Assembly (NCBI GenBank): GCA_023333565.1
Contig: JAJKFH010002364.1
Location: forward strand, 186,001 to 250,000
Origin: Puffinus mauretanicus
Taxonomy: Eukaryota > Chordata > Aves > Procellariiformes > Procellariidae
Length of the DNA stretch: 64,000 nucleotides
Direction: 5' to 3'
A model generated the notes under the pieces. It was not told the DNA's origin. It was given only the letters and a program-made list of their open reading frames with translations, and ran no database searches. Made by a program: the position numbers and the translations under genes. Of the stretch, positions 25,481-37,450 are shown in pieces. Position 1 is the stretch's first letter, and the number at the start of each line of letters is the position of its first letter.

Positions 25481-26619
25481 CTCATTATCACCTTTGCCAC
25501 CCACAGCCCAGGCTGGCCGCTTTCCGAGCCCCACTGTTCAGTACATGCTCTGCCCTGGATTGTCCTGGTACTTTTTTAGGCTCTGAAGTTAAGAGCTTTC
25601 TACTACCACGGTGGGCAGCTCCATCCTACAGTCTGAATGGCCGTGAAGAGCTGCCAGCAACCACACAGGGAGCTTAATGCAAGTAAACGAGTAATTGAGG
25701 CGTCTCGGGTGCAGCAGTGACCTCAGACTCATGTCCCCTTCTGTGCCCGGCTGGGAGAGGATGCTCCCAACTCCGTAATGGGGGACTTCTCAGTCGAGGA
25801 AATTCACGTGCTTGTGTCCACAGCTCGGTTCCCAGACTTTGACCAAGTGGTGTCACAGGTACCTGGGAAGGTGGGAATGATGCGCTGCAAAAATTCCAGC
25901 AGTTCAAAATTCACTGGTGTGGCTAATGGAAACACAAAGACAAAACTTGTGGGGAAAAGAAAATTATAGAAATATTTCCAAACATCAAATTGTTATATTT
26001 GAATACCGCCACTTCTCCTGGGCTCTGCTTCCACAGTACCCTCAGGTCAAACCCACATCTCCAGGGCATCACTACGGAGTGCAGCACAAGAATGGGTCAG
26101 GATAAACGTCCATGTGGTCCAACATGCCTTATCTCGCAGCGGCCAAACTTTGCCTTAGGAGAATTATAAGAACAAGGCAGCATGCAGCAAAATTTCCCCG
26201 ATGTCTGTTTTCCCTTCCAGCAGCCTATGATCCCGAATTACCTCTACCAATGGTTTCAAGGACTTCTAAATCACGAAGGTGTCCCACTTCCCCTTTGGCC
26301 AATGCATACTTTTAGCATCCGTGACCTCTTATTGCAACAACTTCCACAGCTATGCACTGTGCGAAGAAACACCCCTTTTTGCTTGTTTTGAGCCCCTCAC
26401 CGGCTAGTTTCGTGTATTGAAAGACCTTGTATTGAAAGAGATGTCACACAAGCAATCCCCATCCACTCTCTCAATGCCACTGGTGGGCTCTTTAATCTCT
26501 GCCACATCCCCCAGCCCCCTCGTCATCTCTTGGTCAGGCTGAGGAGCCTGTGCCGACTTGCTCATTCCTCCTACAGACGCGATTGAGGACTCCTGGCCAT
26601 CCCTCCGGCTCTTCCGAGC

Positions 26620-26790
26620 CTCTGAGATGAACCAAAACCGCAAACAATTTCCAAGAGGTAAATGCACTGTGGATTTATATAAGGGCATAATGATGTTCTC
26701 TGTTTCGTCCTGCTTCCCTTTCATAACGATCCCTAACGTGGTTTGCTGCTTTTGATTGGCACTTAGCACCGAGCTGACCTTTCCAGAGGA
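26620..26790 (-). mobile_element. Decayed CR1-like LINE fragment (end of ORF2)
   Basis: The minus-strand translation includes MPLYKSTVHLPLGNCLRFW, resembling the CR1 motif PLYxxLVRPHLExCVQFW that can be read intact at 43.6 kb. Frames are degraded on both sides. It probably belongs to the same old insertion as 27242-27460. Confidence 0.45.
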
Positions 26791-27241
26791 CTGCCTATCG
26801 CCATCCAAAGATCTCGTTCCTGAGCAGTAACAGTCAGCTCAGAGCCCGCTGCTTTAGATAGGAAAATAGGATGAAATGAGGAAATTAGGTTCCCTCCGTT
26901 TTCCCCAAACTCCATCACTTCACAGTTGAATTTCTTCTTCCATTGTAATGCTCGCTGAGCCTCATAAAAGCTTTTCTGCAATTCTTTAAGTCAGGCCTTA
27001 TCCTTCATGCCCTGATTAAACTTTGTTTCACCTGCAGATATCACCACTTCACGATTCACAATTTTTCCAATTAGAGATTTATTGAACCCCACGTATCCCA
27101 GCCCCTATCCCGGTAAAGAGCATTGCTGACCTCTCTTCCACACGGTAACTCGCCGTCCACTTCCCCCCTGCATTTCACCTTTCAGACAAGTATTTATTCA
27201 CACAAGGAACTTCCTTCTTAACTCCGGACTAATAAGTTCCC

Positions 27242-27470
27242 TTAAAAGCCCCCAACACGAGGGTCCGTACTGAAAACCTTTCCAAAACCCAAGCAGACTA
27301 CACCAGCGAGGTGCTTCTCATCCACATACTTGCTGACTTCTTCCAAGCACTCCCATAGGGTTGTGAGGCTGGGCTGCCTTTTGTAAAGGCAAAACTGACC
27401 TTTTCCTTGGATGTAATCGTGTATTACGTGCACCCACTCATCCTTCAAAATTCTCAGCTCCCTCCCCTGA
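27242..27470 (-). mobile_element. Old CR1-like reverse-transcriptase fragment
   Basis: The minus-strand frame reads a stretch ending EEVSKYVDEKHLAGVVCLGF and then GKVF. This matches the LINE reverse-transcriptase pattern of a helix with VDE, then VVYLDFSKAFD. The active-site YLDFSKAFD is degraded (CLGFGKVF), so it is a dead fragment, older than the 43-46 kb copies. Confidence 0.6.
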
Positions 27471-30194
27471 CTTCTGGTTATTTGCTGAGTTTAGTGGTTT
27501 CCTTTCTTTCAAGTTAAAAAATAAAAATAAATAAAAATCGAGACATAACTAAAGCTGTCTAGAAAAAATTAAGAAGGAAAGCTCCTCCTCTCCGGAGCTG
27601 GGACTTGCTGACTGAGACCTGAAGCTCTCCTGCTCCTCCAGCGCTGAGAACAAGCAGCTTTGTTGGACAACAAGCTCTGTGGCAGGCCCCTGAGCAGGCG
27701 CTGCTAAAAGTCTACGGGGTGTCTTAAGTACATCAGTCTTAATGAAAATGATCCTTGGACAACATTTCACACCCTGATAACACCCCATAAAAATAAAATT
27801 AAAAAATCCTGTCTCCAGCTCTCACGTTATTGACAGGAAAGAGGATAATCTGCGCCATTCTTTCTAACAACCCCACTGAGGATGTCATCAAGCTGGATGA
27901 GCTCCTGCGGAACAGTTTGATTTCAATGCAACCCCACGTCGTGGCAGAAAAATTGTTCAGCCCGTTCTCCTCCCTACGTGGTCCGCACGGACGGCACAGT
28001 GACTGCTGGCTGGCAAAACCACACGGTGACAACGTGGTGACGATGCGTGGCCGCACAGCCAGCTGCCGAGTTGCAGAACCCGCCACTGCAAGGTCCATTG
28101 CATGGTCCACCTCCATCTTCCAGCTCATCTGGTCATCTGCCATCTCCCATACCTGCTGGGAGATGCTGGTGTCCTCACACCTCCGGGGCATCTACAAGGT
28201 CTGGAAACAGTCCTCCGATTTCCACCTCGAGTTGACCCCTAACCAGTTTAAGAGCGTGAACACCACCCAGTCAGTCCTACGTTCTCCCAGAAGAGCGTGC
28301 AGCGTTAAGACAGGCTCCCAAGACATGAACAGCATAAACCAGGTTTAATGAAAAATCAATGGTTTGAAAAATCAATGTCAAATTTTAAGGTTTAAAAAAA
28401 ATCAATGTCAAATTTTTGGTCCATGGCCTTGAATAATCATCGATGAGAATGCTGGATTCGTTATTTGGGATTTTTAGATGTAACACTGAAATAAGAAGGT
28501 TTAAAAGTCACATCTTCCTTCTCCTGCAAACAACGACTGTGCTCACCACGGTTGTTAGGTATGTATCAGTGTTAGCACAACTCTAATTAAAGCAGATCAT
28601 TACTTACACAACGTTGCTCTGATACTGGTCTCTGAACACACACCGCACTCAAACTTTAAGTAGAATTAGGACACAGCTATTATTCATCTCTGGAAGCTCT
28701 CCATGCTACTCAAGTACCACCTTAGCCACCAGCCTGGGTTAAAAGGTCTTCTCAAGTGAAAAACTGACAGCAGGTTGCTTCATGCAGGATACGTCTAGGA
28801 GCGTGACAAATACATGAGACAAATGTGCCCACACTCACAAAACATTAGAGGAACACTCTCTTGGTCATACTGGTTTTTTGGTCAACACAAAGACAGGCTG
28901 AGGGGCTGGAAATGAGACTCCCCTCATTTGATACCCATGATTTCTCCGACAACAAAAAAGAAGGGGTGACGGATGCTTGAAACTGCAGGTTTGAAGCCTG
29001 AACTCTAATTCAGGGTGCAGACAACAGGGTCCTGCTGCTCCTGGCTCCTTTTCAAGGATCCCCGGGCAGAGAGTCCCTGGAAGCTCATCCGCACTCTGTG
29101 TCACAGCCAAGCAGCCAAGCTTGATGTCTCTCATCCTTTTTGCCTCTCACCGTGCAGCCAGCAACTTCTCTCTTGCTAAGAGGTGCTACTCCTGAACCAT
29201 CTGGAGAATTGTTAATACAGGAAAGCGAGGGATGATACAATCATAACACCTCTGTGGAAATCTTTGGGACGAAGCCAGATGTGCCATCCTTCCAAGGGAT
29301 GTACTTCCACAACTTAAATATTGGAGCTTTTAAATTCTCCTATGGGCTGCAGCAGCTCCTGTGGTTAGGCTGCTGATACAGCACAGGGTCTGTCTTTAAC
29401 ATCAGCCTTTCATGTAAGGAGCCTTCTTAAATCAATGGGATAAATGCCCAGTTGTACCATGACGTGGGATCATCCCAGGTTTTCTGGGGATCTCAGATGC
29501 CTTAGGGTTTGCGTTGTTCTTAATTGGACATTACAGTTTTGCTTCCCTTCAAAAATTGATGGGCTAGATTCTGTTCTCAGTCTGCCTGAGAGAAGCACCT
29601 CCATCATTTCAGCAGTTTTCCTTTAATATACTGATTTATTCAGCAGACAAAGCCTCAGTAAAAGGTTAATTTCACCACTAAATGGTAGGATTTGGTGGCA
29701 GGGGAGGAAAAAAACCTCTGCAATCTCAAGGCTGACTGCATTTTAAAATCTTAGAGGAATTATGAAAATTGGAAATATATTTGCTGCCTGACTCTGCTCC
29801 TCTGCTAAACCAAGTACAAACCAGCGTATGGCAGCACGCAACCGTACCTGCCCCAGGACCTCAAAACACATTTACCTCCTTCCCTCTGCCACGAGCCGAG
29901 ACTGCAGCGGCTCAGTAATTTGTCAAACAGTGCATTGCTCTGCAAGGCTGGTGTGGAGAAATATCCCTGGGGATGCTTCCACCTGTAAAAGACGCATTCA
30001 AGGAGGCCACGCAGCAGGAGCGCCTTTGCACTGACTTTCCTTTTCTCTCTCTCTTCCTCCGTCCAACTTTCCCATTTGAAGGCCAGCATCGCTCAGGGCA
30101 CGAACGGTTTCTTGCCACCCCCAAATCAACGCAGAACAACTCCTACAACCTCTCCGACAGCTAACCAGCCCCAGGTCTGGAAACCCAGCAGAGG

Positions 30195-31290
30195 CAAACG
30201 CGCGATCCTTACCTTCAAAACTGAGCGTTGAAGGCAGCCAGCCAGCTTGAAGCAGCGCAGCGGTACCGGCGAGCCGGGCGCGCGGTGCTTTTCCCAGCAG
30301 CAGGGTACAAGGGACTCACGCCAGCTCCAGACCCCATCCCACGGAGCTGCTCCCAGCCCGACTGTGCGTGGCCGATGGTTTCTGCCCCGGTGCAGGATGT
30401 CGAACCAGCGGTTTGCCCTTTGAGATCTCCCCCCCGCCCCAGCAGAAGTGCCCGCTCTTCCGCAGCAAAAGCAAGTCTATTGCAACTGCTTCTCCGAGGA
30501 GCCAGGAGAGACTGAAGCACGATTGCGGCAATAAAACTCAAGGCAAAGTTAAACCCACGCTGCAAACGTGGGGGTGCCCATTGGCATTAGGGGAGCAACT
30601 GAGCTGGGGTGCCAAACCCCAACCCCCGGGGGGGGGGGGGTTGGCAAAAACCCCAACCCCTGGGTTGCAAAAAAGCCAATCCCTAGGGTGCAAAACCCCA
30701 GCCCCAGGGTGCCAAATCCCACCCATCGGGGGTCAAAAACCCCAAGCCCCGGGGGGCAAAACCAGGGTTCCCCAGGGTGCAAAATCCCCAGCCCCCCGGG
30801 AGGGCACAATCCCAACGATGTTGGAGGGCTCCGGAGCCCGGAGCAGGGGGAGACTGGGGGGGCTCCTGCCCGGGAAGACGGTCTGCTTCGGAGCGAAGGA
30901 AGGAGCAGGGAGTACCCTTCCCCGGGGGGGGGGGTTTCTTTCGGGCGAGACGTACAGGACCTACCTGGGGGGAGCCTGCTGGAGGAGGGGGGGGGTCCCA
31001 GCCGGAGGGGCGAGCCGGGGCAGTCCTGCCCGTGGGGAGCCCTGGCCGGGGAGGGGGGGGGGGTCGCAGGACCTGCCCCGGGGATGGGGAGGGGGGATGC
31101 CGACGGCGGCACTTACCGGCAGCGGGGCGCCGCTGCAGCCCGCCTCCCGCGGGGGCCGGCAGCCGAGCCGCCGGGGCAGCCGAGCCGCCGGGGCAGCCGA
31201 GCCGCTCCGCTCCTCCGCCCCGCTGCCAGCCGGGAGGCGTTTCACCCCTCCGGGCGCCGTGGCTCCCCGTGGAAACGGTGCTTTTTCTTT
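30195..31290 (-). promoter_or_regulatory. CpG-rich island; likely promoter and 5' UTR exon of the receptor gene
   Basis: GC- and CpG-dense sequence, the only large island in the window. On the minus strand it carries strong splice donors CCG/GTAAGT (exon end at 31117) and GAAG/GTAAGG (exon end at 30213). Either could feed the acceptor at 25016 that begins the receptor's first coding exon, which lacks its own promoter context. No TATA box was recognised. Which donor is used, and the start site, are inference. Confidence 0.55.
30606..30800. repeat. G/C-rich minisatellite, about eight ~22-bp units
   Basis: Units of the form GGGTGCAAAACCCCAGCCCC start near 30607, 30640, 30663, 30686, 30708, 30730, 30751 and 30775, a spacing of about 21-24 bases after the first unit. 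Runs of C and G, including a 14-base G run near 30628, give clear quadruplex potential. Confidence 0.85.
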
Positions 31291-31318
31291 TTTTTTTTTT
31301 TTTTCTTTTTTTTTTTCC
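31286..31318. repeat. Long poly-T tract at the island edge
   Basis: T runs broken by single C bases end the CpG-rich block. Such tracts are typical of simple-repeat expansion and offer no orientation evidence. Confidence 0.8.
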
Positions 31319-31391
31319 CCTGCGTTCAAACCTCCCTAACACGCAGCAGCTGCACGGGCCCGGCAACGGCTCAGCTGGGTAAAAATAACAA

Positions 31392-31393
<2 letters not shown>

Positions 31394-31419
<26 letters not shown>
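31394..31419. repeat. Poly-A run (26 bases)
   Basis: A pure A run after ATTAAA. It could mark the end of an old retroposed sequence, but no element was recognised before it. Confidence 0.8.
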
Positions 31420-31422
<3 letters not shown>

Positions 31423-31856
31423 GCGTGCAATCGGATCGGCTTCCCCGCCGCTAAAAGCAAAGGGGTGCTTTGTTCATAAACTACTCCAAAATGCTAAAAA
31501 ATCCCAGGCTTTAAGAGGAACCTCTTAGCATTAGGGTTGGTGAGATGTTACCTGCCCAGCCCCTCTTTGCTTTGCCGGGGAGGCTGTGTCGGGCTCGGTG
31601 CGATGGAATGGTGGCCGTTGGGTTTGGGAGCAGAGCTGGTCGGGTTGGAAACTGGGCACTGGGTTGTTTAGGCATGTCCCTGGGGGAAACCCAGGTAAAT
31701 TGGCTGCTTGGAAAGGAGAGGTCCTCCTCCCAGCTGCAGGTCTGGGGTTGAAGGAGTGACTGGCACCTCTCGGACTCCTCGGGGAGCTGATTCAGCTCAA
31801 TGGTCTGGCAGAAAATTAGCTGGGCAATAAAAGGTATAAATATCTGGTTCTTTGAG
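31420..31856. other. Non-coding stretch
   Basis: No gene or repeat recognised. The open frame at 31545-31751 lacks support. Confidence 0.6.
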
Positions 31857-32041
31857 AGCTTGGGTGAGTGTTACACACAAAGCTGGGAGTGTATAAACCT
31901 CATCCATAGCTCCTGTCCTAAAACAACCCCCCCAAATCACATCCAAATCAGCTTGGGTGAGTGTTACACACAAAGCTGGGAGTGTGTAAACCTCATCCAT
32001 AGCTCCTGTTCTAAAACAACCCCCCCAAATCACATCCAAAT
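31857..32041. repeat. Direct tandem duplication of a 93-bp unit
   Basis: The block starting AGCTTGGGTGAGTGTTACAC is repeated exactly 93 bases later (31857 and 31950). Two substitutions are evident (TATAAA versus TGTAAA, GTCC versus GTTC), so the duplication is recent. Each copy contains a short run of seven C bases. Confidence 0.95.
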
Positions 32042-32435
32042 GCATCAGTTCTTCACACTTGCTTGCTATCACCAAAAAGGCCTTCTCCTCTCCCACCTGT
32101 TTTCCAAAAACAGTCACTGAGGTTTTGGACTGTATCTTCACCCATCACCAAAAATGTCCTTGGAGCATTTTCTCAATGGGTCTGGAGAGGAAACATCTTG
32201 AGCAGGGTTGGTGGAAAGTACAGAAACCCAGATTTACTGTCCTCTCCCTGGAATACCTCAGCTCTTGGCTGGCCATTGGCCTTTCAGGTTTCAAACTTGT
32301 GTTTGACATTAACAATCAAACTGTGACAGATGAGCATGTTTAGAACAGTTTGTGTCATGTTTATGGCTTCAGAAATAGCAGATTGCCCTTTGAAAATAAT
32401 AAAATCTACTTTAAATTATGCTTTTCCACTCCAGG

Positions 32436-32930
32436 AATGAAAAAAAAAGAAAGAAAGGAAAGAAAGGAAAGGACGGAAGGAAGGAAGGAAGGAAGGAAGG
32501 AAAGAAGGAAGAAAGGAAGGAAGGAAGGAAGGAAAGGAAGGAAAGAAAGAAAGGAAGAAAGAAACAAAGGAAAGAAAGGAAGGAAGAAAGAAAGAAAGGA
32601 AGGAAAGAAAGAAAGGAAGAAAGAAACAAAGGAAAGAAAGGAAGGAAGAAAGAAAGAAAAGGGAAGAAAGAAAGAAAGAAAGAAAGGAAGAAAGAAACAA
32701 AGGAAAGAAAGGAAGGAAGAAAGAAAGAAAGGAAGGGAAGAAAGAAAGAAAGAAAGGAAGGAAGGAAATAAAGGAAGGAAGGAAGAAAGAAACGAAGGAA
32801 AGAAAGAACGGAAGAAAGGAAGGAAGGAAGAAAGGAAGGAAAGAAAGAAAGGAGGAAAAAAGGAAGGAAAGAAAGGAAGGAAGGAAGGAAAGAAGGAAGG
32901 AAGGAGGGAAGAGAGAAAGAAAACAAGAAT
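32436..32930 (+). repeat. GGAA/GAAA polypurine microsatellite tract, about 490 bp
   Basis: Nearly pure purine sequence of interleaved GGAA, GAAA and AAGG units with only scattered C or T interruptions (for example AAACAAAGG recurring near 32560, 32625 and 32695). Long open frames on both strands here are an artefact of the composition (Lys/Glu/Arg on one strand, Phe/Leu/Ser on the other). Confidence 0.97.
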
Positions 32931-33504
32931 GAATTTGTATCACACCCAAACACAATCTCATCTCTGTATTTTCCTTTAATAAGGATAAAATATTTTTTAT
33001 AAAGGTGGAGAAATAAGTAATGTGTGGATCAGAGTATTTTGTGAATCTAGATTGATTTTATTACTTTAGTCAACATAAACATCTGTGTATTTCTAAAAAA
33101 GTCCGTTTTGACAACTTCTGTGTAAAATACTTTAACATTGCTGTGTTTAAAGTTATCTTCTAATTTACATTTCATTTTTAAAAAAGGCTTTTATAAAACC
33201 TGAAATTTGAGCAAAATGTTTTCTTTCTGATCAAAAAGAACAATTTTCAACCTGAAGGAAAGTTTTCGCGTACTGTTCGCCAACCCTCTTTGCAAGCTGA
33301 GCTCTTTTCTGACCATTTTCTGACCTCCTTCCTCACGCCGTTAGTGCCACTGAGCCAAACAGGAGCACCCAATCAGGGAAGATAAACAAAGGGGAAGAAG
33401 TTATGATAAAAACAATTTAGGAATTGAGGGGTTTATTAAAAAGCTTGTACCAAACTCTGTTGTTTCTCCAGCACTGACAACCAAACATCAACAAATAGAA
33501 TGAA
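32931..33504. other. Non-coding AT-rich stretch
   Basis: Nothing recognised on either strand. Confidence 0.6.
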
Positions 33505-33630
33505 ATTATATATAATATATATAAATTATATATCATATTATATTATTATGTAATAATATATTATATATTATATAAATAGTATTTTATCTAAAATTTTTCT
33601 TATATATTTTATATATAAGAAAATACAGAA
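33505..33630. repeat. AT-rich TATA-type low-complexity block
   Basis: Alternating TATATAATATATA and TAATATAT motifs form imperfect palindromes, for example near 33510-33575 and 33600-33620. It is capable of cruciform formation but is otherwise simple low-complexity sequence. Confidence 0.85.
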
Positions 33631-36600
33631 ACAAGAAAAACCATGTCATTTTAAATAATGACTGGTTCATCTTTTGTTTGACAGGACCTTCCTAAAGCAC
33701 GCTTTTTCTCCTCCTCTATTTCCCTTGAATTTATAGTGCAAAAATAGTTCAAAAAACCCAAAAGAACTCGCTTCTGTCCCTAAATTAGAGTTAATTGATC
33801 GTTACCCTGGGTCGGAGGGGCTGTGTGGGGGCAGTACCCGAGGGTCCACGCAGGGGATCGCTCTGCCTGGCCCAGGCACCATGACTTTCCTCTCGCTGTG
33901 GCTTTCTTTATCTTCATGTAATCTAGGAAGGCTGTCAGTCTCAAATAATAGTTTTTACAGAGAAGAGAATAATAATAAAGGCTTGCAGTTCTTCAAGAGT
34001 AATAGCACCGATCCCAAAAAGCTGACGAGATAGATAACGGCAAGAAGAAGGAAGTGGTTTGGACAAAATGCTGCAAATGCTGTGTCAGCCACTTGTGTTA
34101 ATGTCATATGTGGTTGATATCACCTGTCAGCATGTCACAAACCATCAAAAAACTTGGTGCGATTTAATATATATTGGAATTTCTAGGGTATTGTCAAGCA
34201 GGAAAAGGTCTCATGGGTTGCTGGGGTCTTGTTTTTACATTATACGCCATGCTATCTGGAAAAGGAGGAGTGAGGAAAAATATTTAATTGACTTTCTGAT
34301 TTTGGCAACAAGAAGAATAATAGGAAATGTACATTCCCGAGTCTTTTGCATATCAAAAGCAGCTTGATCTCAGATAACCTGAACAGTCGTAGAGCTGTGT
34401 TCATGCAGACACCAACATACAGCCAAAGGTAGAATGCAACAAATCTCCTTAATTGCCAAATAAGAGGGTACAGGGTGTAGAATACCCAGGAATGTTTTGA
34501 GACTTCATTTACCCTTGGTACCAACTTGGAAAGCACTGATAAAACCCCTGGGAAGGATCTCAGATGAATGTTGAGTTGCCAAGTGGAAGGATACAAGGAA
34601 ACACTTTCCTTGGTGGGTTTTGGACACCAAGGCTTCAGCAGTAGGGATATTGCCATGGCATATGATAACCCCATCGCACAAGGAGATCTGCCGAAGGCAT
34701 AAAGAATAACAAATAAAAAAGGCCTGTAAATCGCATGGCATTGTGTAAATGGGCCCGTAGGAGTGGCAGGTTTGGTTTTGTGTTTTCTCTTCCTTTGTCT
34801 TTTCGGGGGGGCCTGTCCTGACGGTACTGCCCCGTGTTAAACACCCTTCGTAGGGCAGCTGCATGAAAGGTAGAAGGAAGAAATGAGCATTTGCTTTCCT
34901 GTCTGTCTTGATTTAGCCAGGCGTGAAACTGTACAAACAGTCGTCTCTACTGTTCAATAACTCTTTAATAACTCTGCTGACTGACAGGGTTTCTGAACAG
35001 AGGCCACCACAGACACCTGCTAACCACCGCTTTTCTAGCAGCGCTACGGATCAGAGGCAGCTGCCTCTGCAATGTGCTTTCTATCAGGTTGCATTGACGT
35101 GCCACGCTTGACGTCTGTATAAATGGTGTTAGTCATCAGCTCAAGCAATGGAGTTCCTTTGACACATGATACCTGCTGTGCTCCCTGATTGTGCTTTTTT
35201 GATATCTTATGTGCTGTTGTGTCTGAGACATTTCTTGTACTTGATGAATCCTATCTGACAATTTCCCTTTCATTTTTCCCTCATCAGACCCCATATATCT
35301 ATATTTTCTTTTTCAGGTGGGATTTGTAATCCTTCTACTTTGACATATTCACCCCTAAAATGAACACCAAGGGATTACTCCTATTGCCTGCTGCAGGCAT
35401 TTAGCTCAGCTGTTCTACGCTGCTTCCAGCTCTGCCCTCTGCCCCCAGAAGTGGTCTCACTTTTCTCCAAAGGCTGTATAGGGGATATACACTCTTAATT
35501 TTTCCTTTCTCAATTGTATCTAATTCATATTCTGGAAGTAAATAGTACAGATACTACCGCTGGCCTTCCACATTTGGCTTCCAGTAATGTTTCTGTTGAT
35601 ACACTTCTAACCCTGCAAACACCTCCATGTCTTTGTGTGTGCCCTAGGTGAACTGCAGCCTGGGTCATTCTGCTGAAAAATCAGGATCCTCCTGGTTTTC
35701 AAGGAAATTAGAAATCCCAAAAACATTCCTAGTGAAATCCACAGGAATTACTGGAGCCTGGGATGGAGTTTATCAGACATTTATTATCACAGCACCCATT
35801 AATTCAAGGTAGGAAGATGGATACATAGTTAAGGAATTATAGAAAGAATAAAAGAAAAACAATTCTCAAAATTTAAACCGGCTCAGCACAGCAAGGGTTT
35901 GCAAGCTTCAGGAGGTTTTTATGGAAGTGCTCAATGTTTTTGGTCTTACGGGGCAATTTTGGGTCATTGGATCAATCCCACTTGGAGAGGAAGAAGGGCA
36001 ATTGTCATTTAAAAACCTCAAAACCCAAACTCTAAAATGCGGTAGAAGTCTCCCATCCAAGTGCTGATCAACCCCAGTCTTTGGTGGTGTTGAGGATCCA
36101 AATGTAAGGTCTGACAAAGAGCAGGACTGGACAGCTGTGATAGAGATCAGGGCAAAAAAGAGGGCAATTTTGAGGGGAATTCCCGAGGTGTAGTTTGTGT
36201 GACTCATGTTGAGAGGACAATGTATCCTTGGTAGCCTGTTGTTCATGAAAATGAGTTTCAAAATCCCTATTCTGTTGTTCTACATGGGTTTCTTGTTGGT
36301 ACAAAAAAGCAAAGTATGGTTTTCAGAAGGACCTGTGGTCGCTCTCCCCATACCTTTGCTCACAACTCCTCAGCTGCAGGGCTGTAGGTACTGAACCAAG
36401 TTAATTAATATATGCAGTTATGTGTCCAAATTCTGCTCAATTATGGATTCTCCTTTGAGCTACAGAAAAGTTTGAGGCTTGTAAACTGCAAAAGCCTGTT
36501 CAGGAACAGAAACGGCATAGCACTGCCTGGAACTTGCAGTGGTGGCGGTTCCACCACTTTTACATTTGAGTTGTTCCTTGTGGCTTCATTTCAGCCATAC

Positions 36601-37234
36601 TCCACACAGCAATAGCAGCTCCAGCTGAATCTTCATGACACCTTGAGGAGACCTGGGATATTTTATCCCAGCAAGAAAGATCTGATGCTGTCAGGTCACG
36701 GTCCTTTCACACTGACCGATAATCCAACAGCCGTAGTTATGCCTGAGATATCCTATAACTCAAACAGAGGTATCTAAGGCTGGCAGGAAAATATCCCTGA
36801 GTTTACATGAAAGCAATCACGATTTTTACAGTAGAACCAGCTGTTACGTATCAGGAGACTTTCTGGGAACATCGGTCAGCTTGCATTGAAGTGTGCATGC
36901 ATCTGCTATATATTCTAATGAAATTGCTTGCTCACATCTCTGAAGTGGCTTGTTTATCTCTTCGTAGCTGCTGGGCAGATGCCTTGTATTTGTGTGGGAG
37001 ATTTCTCCTGAAATTTGATGGTACTTCTAAGCAAAATGGTTTTGCCTCTAAAAGGGCATGTCCTAGTTATCAGATGGTCAGGTTTTCAACATGGGCACAC
37101 TCCTTTCCCTTGTTTACACCACTGCGCTTTCACCTGAGGATCACCGTGTTTTGCAAACAAAAGCCCGTTGTCAAGAAGGAACCTTGGTATTTTTACCCTT
37201 ATGTTAATGAGGAAGGAACCGAAACCCAGTGAGT
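33631..37234. other. Intergenic region
   Basis: No exon with paired splice sites was found. Minus-strand frames at 34252-34674 and 35908-36304 contain hydrophobic segments but no recognisable domain. I regard them as chance. Confidence 0.5.
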
Positions 37235-37450
37235 AAGACCAACATTCCCCAAAGTGCTCTCTAATTACGGGCACCTCCGTTCCTAAGCGTCCAGATTGGG
37301 ATACCTTGGCTGGGGTTGCGGCTGGGTTGTGTAACTTCGCCTTGTGTGCGCTTTGAGTTCTCACAGACCTTCAGAAAATTCAAGCCCGAGGTATGAAGAT
37401 GCTCAAACTGAGTCATCAGAAATGAGTGGACATTTTTGTAAGCCTCCATC
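37235..37450. mobile_element. Possible ancient SINE/L3-type fragment
   Basis: The stretch CTTCAGAAAATTCAAGCCCG with ATGCTCAAACTGAGTCATCA and AGTGGACATTTTTG resembles the old MIR/L3 pattern (TTTGAAAATC..GCCC, CTCAAxxTGxGCACCCA, AGTGGxCACTTTTG). It is heavily diverged and the assignment rests on pattern memory. Confidence 0.35.

Larger units (their letters stand above)
25016..30194 (-). other. Inferred 5' intron of the receptor gene
   Basis: This stretch lies between the receptor's first coding exon and the CpG island. It holds a 27-base poly-A run (25294-25320), a CR1 tail and an old antisense CR1 reverse-transcriptase remnant. Longer open frames on both strands near 27.8-28.35 kb have no support as genes. 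Confidence 0.5.

Noticed and set aside
27830..28348. 172-codon plus-strand frame overlapping a 130-codon minus-strand frame
   Set aside because: Neither has acceptor/donor pairs nor recognisable motifs; both being open argues for low stop density.
30368..31395. Long overlapping frames (up to 323 codons) on both strands in the GC-rich block
   Set aside because: GC-rich DNA has few stops; at least four frames are open at once, the text is low-complexity Gly/Pro/Arg, and a minisatellite accounts for part of it.
32350..32979. 209-codon Lys/Arg/Glu-rich frame and its antisense Phe/Leu/Ser frames
   Set aside because: Open only because the GGAA/GAAA purine tract contains almost no stop trinucleotides; no splice sites, no start context and no protein family.
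35908..36304. Minus-strand frames with a signal-peptide-like segment, considered as a retroviral envelope remnant
   Set aside because: No LTR, primer-binding site, gag/pol motif or transmembrane-subunit pattern was found nearby; the hydrophobic stretch alone is not evidence.
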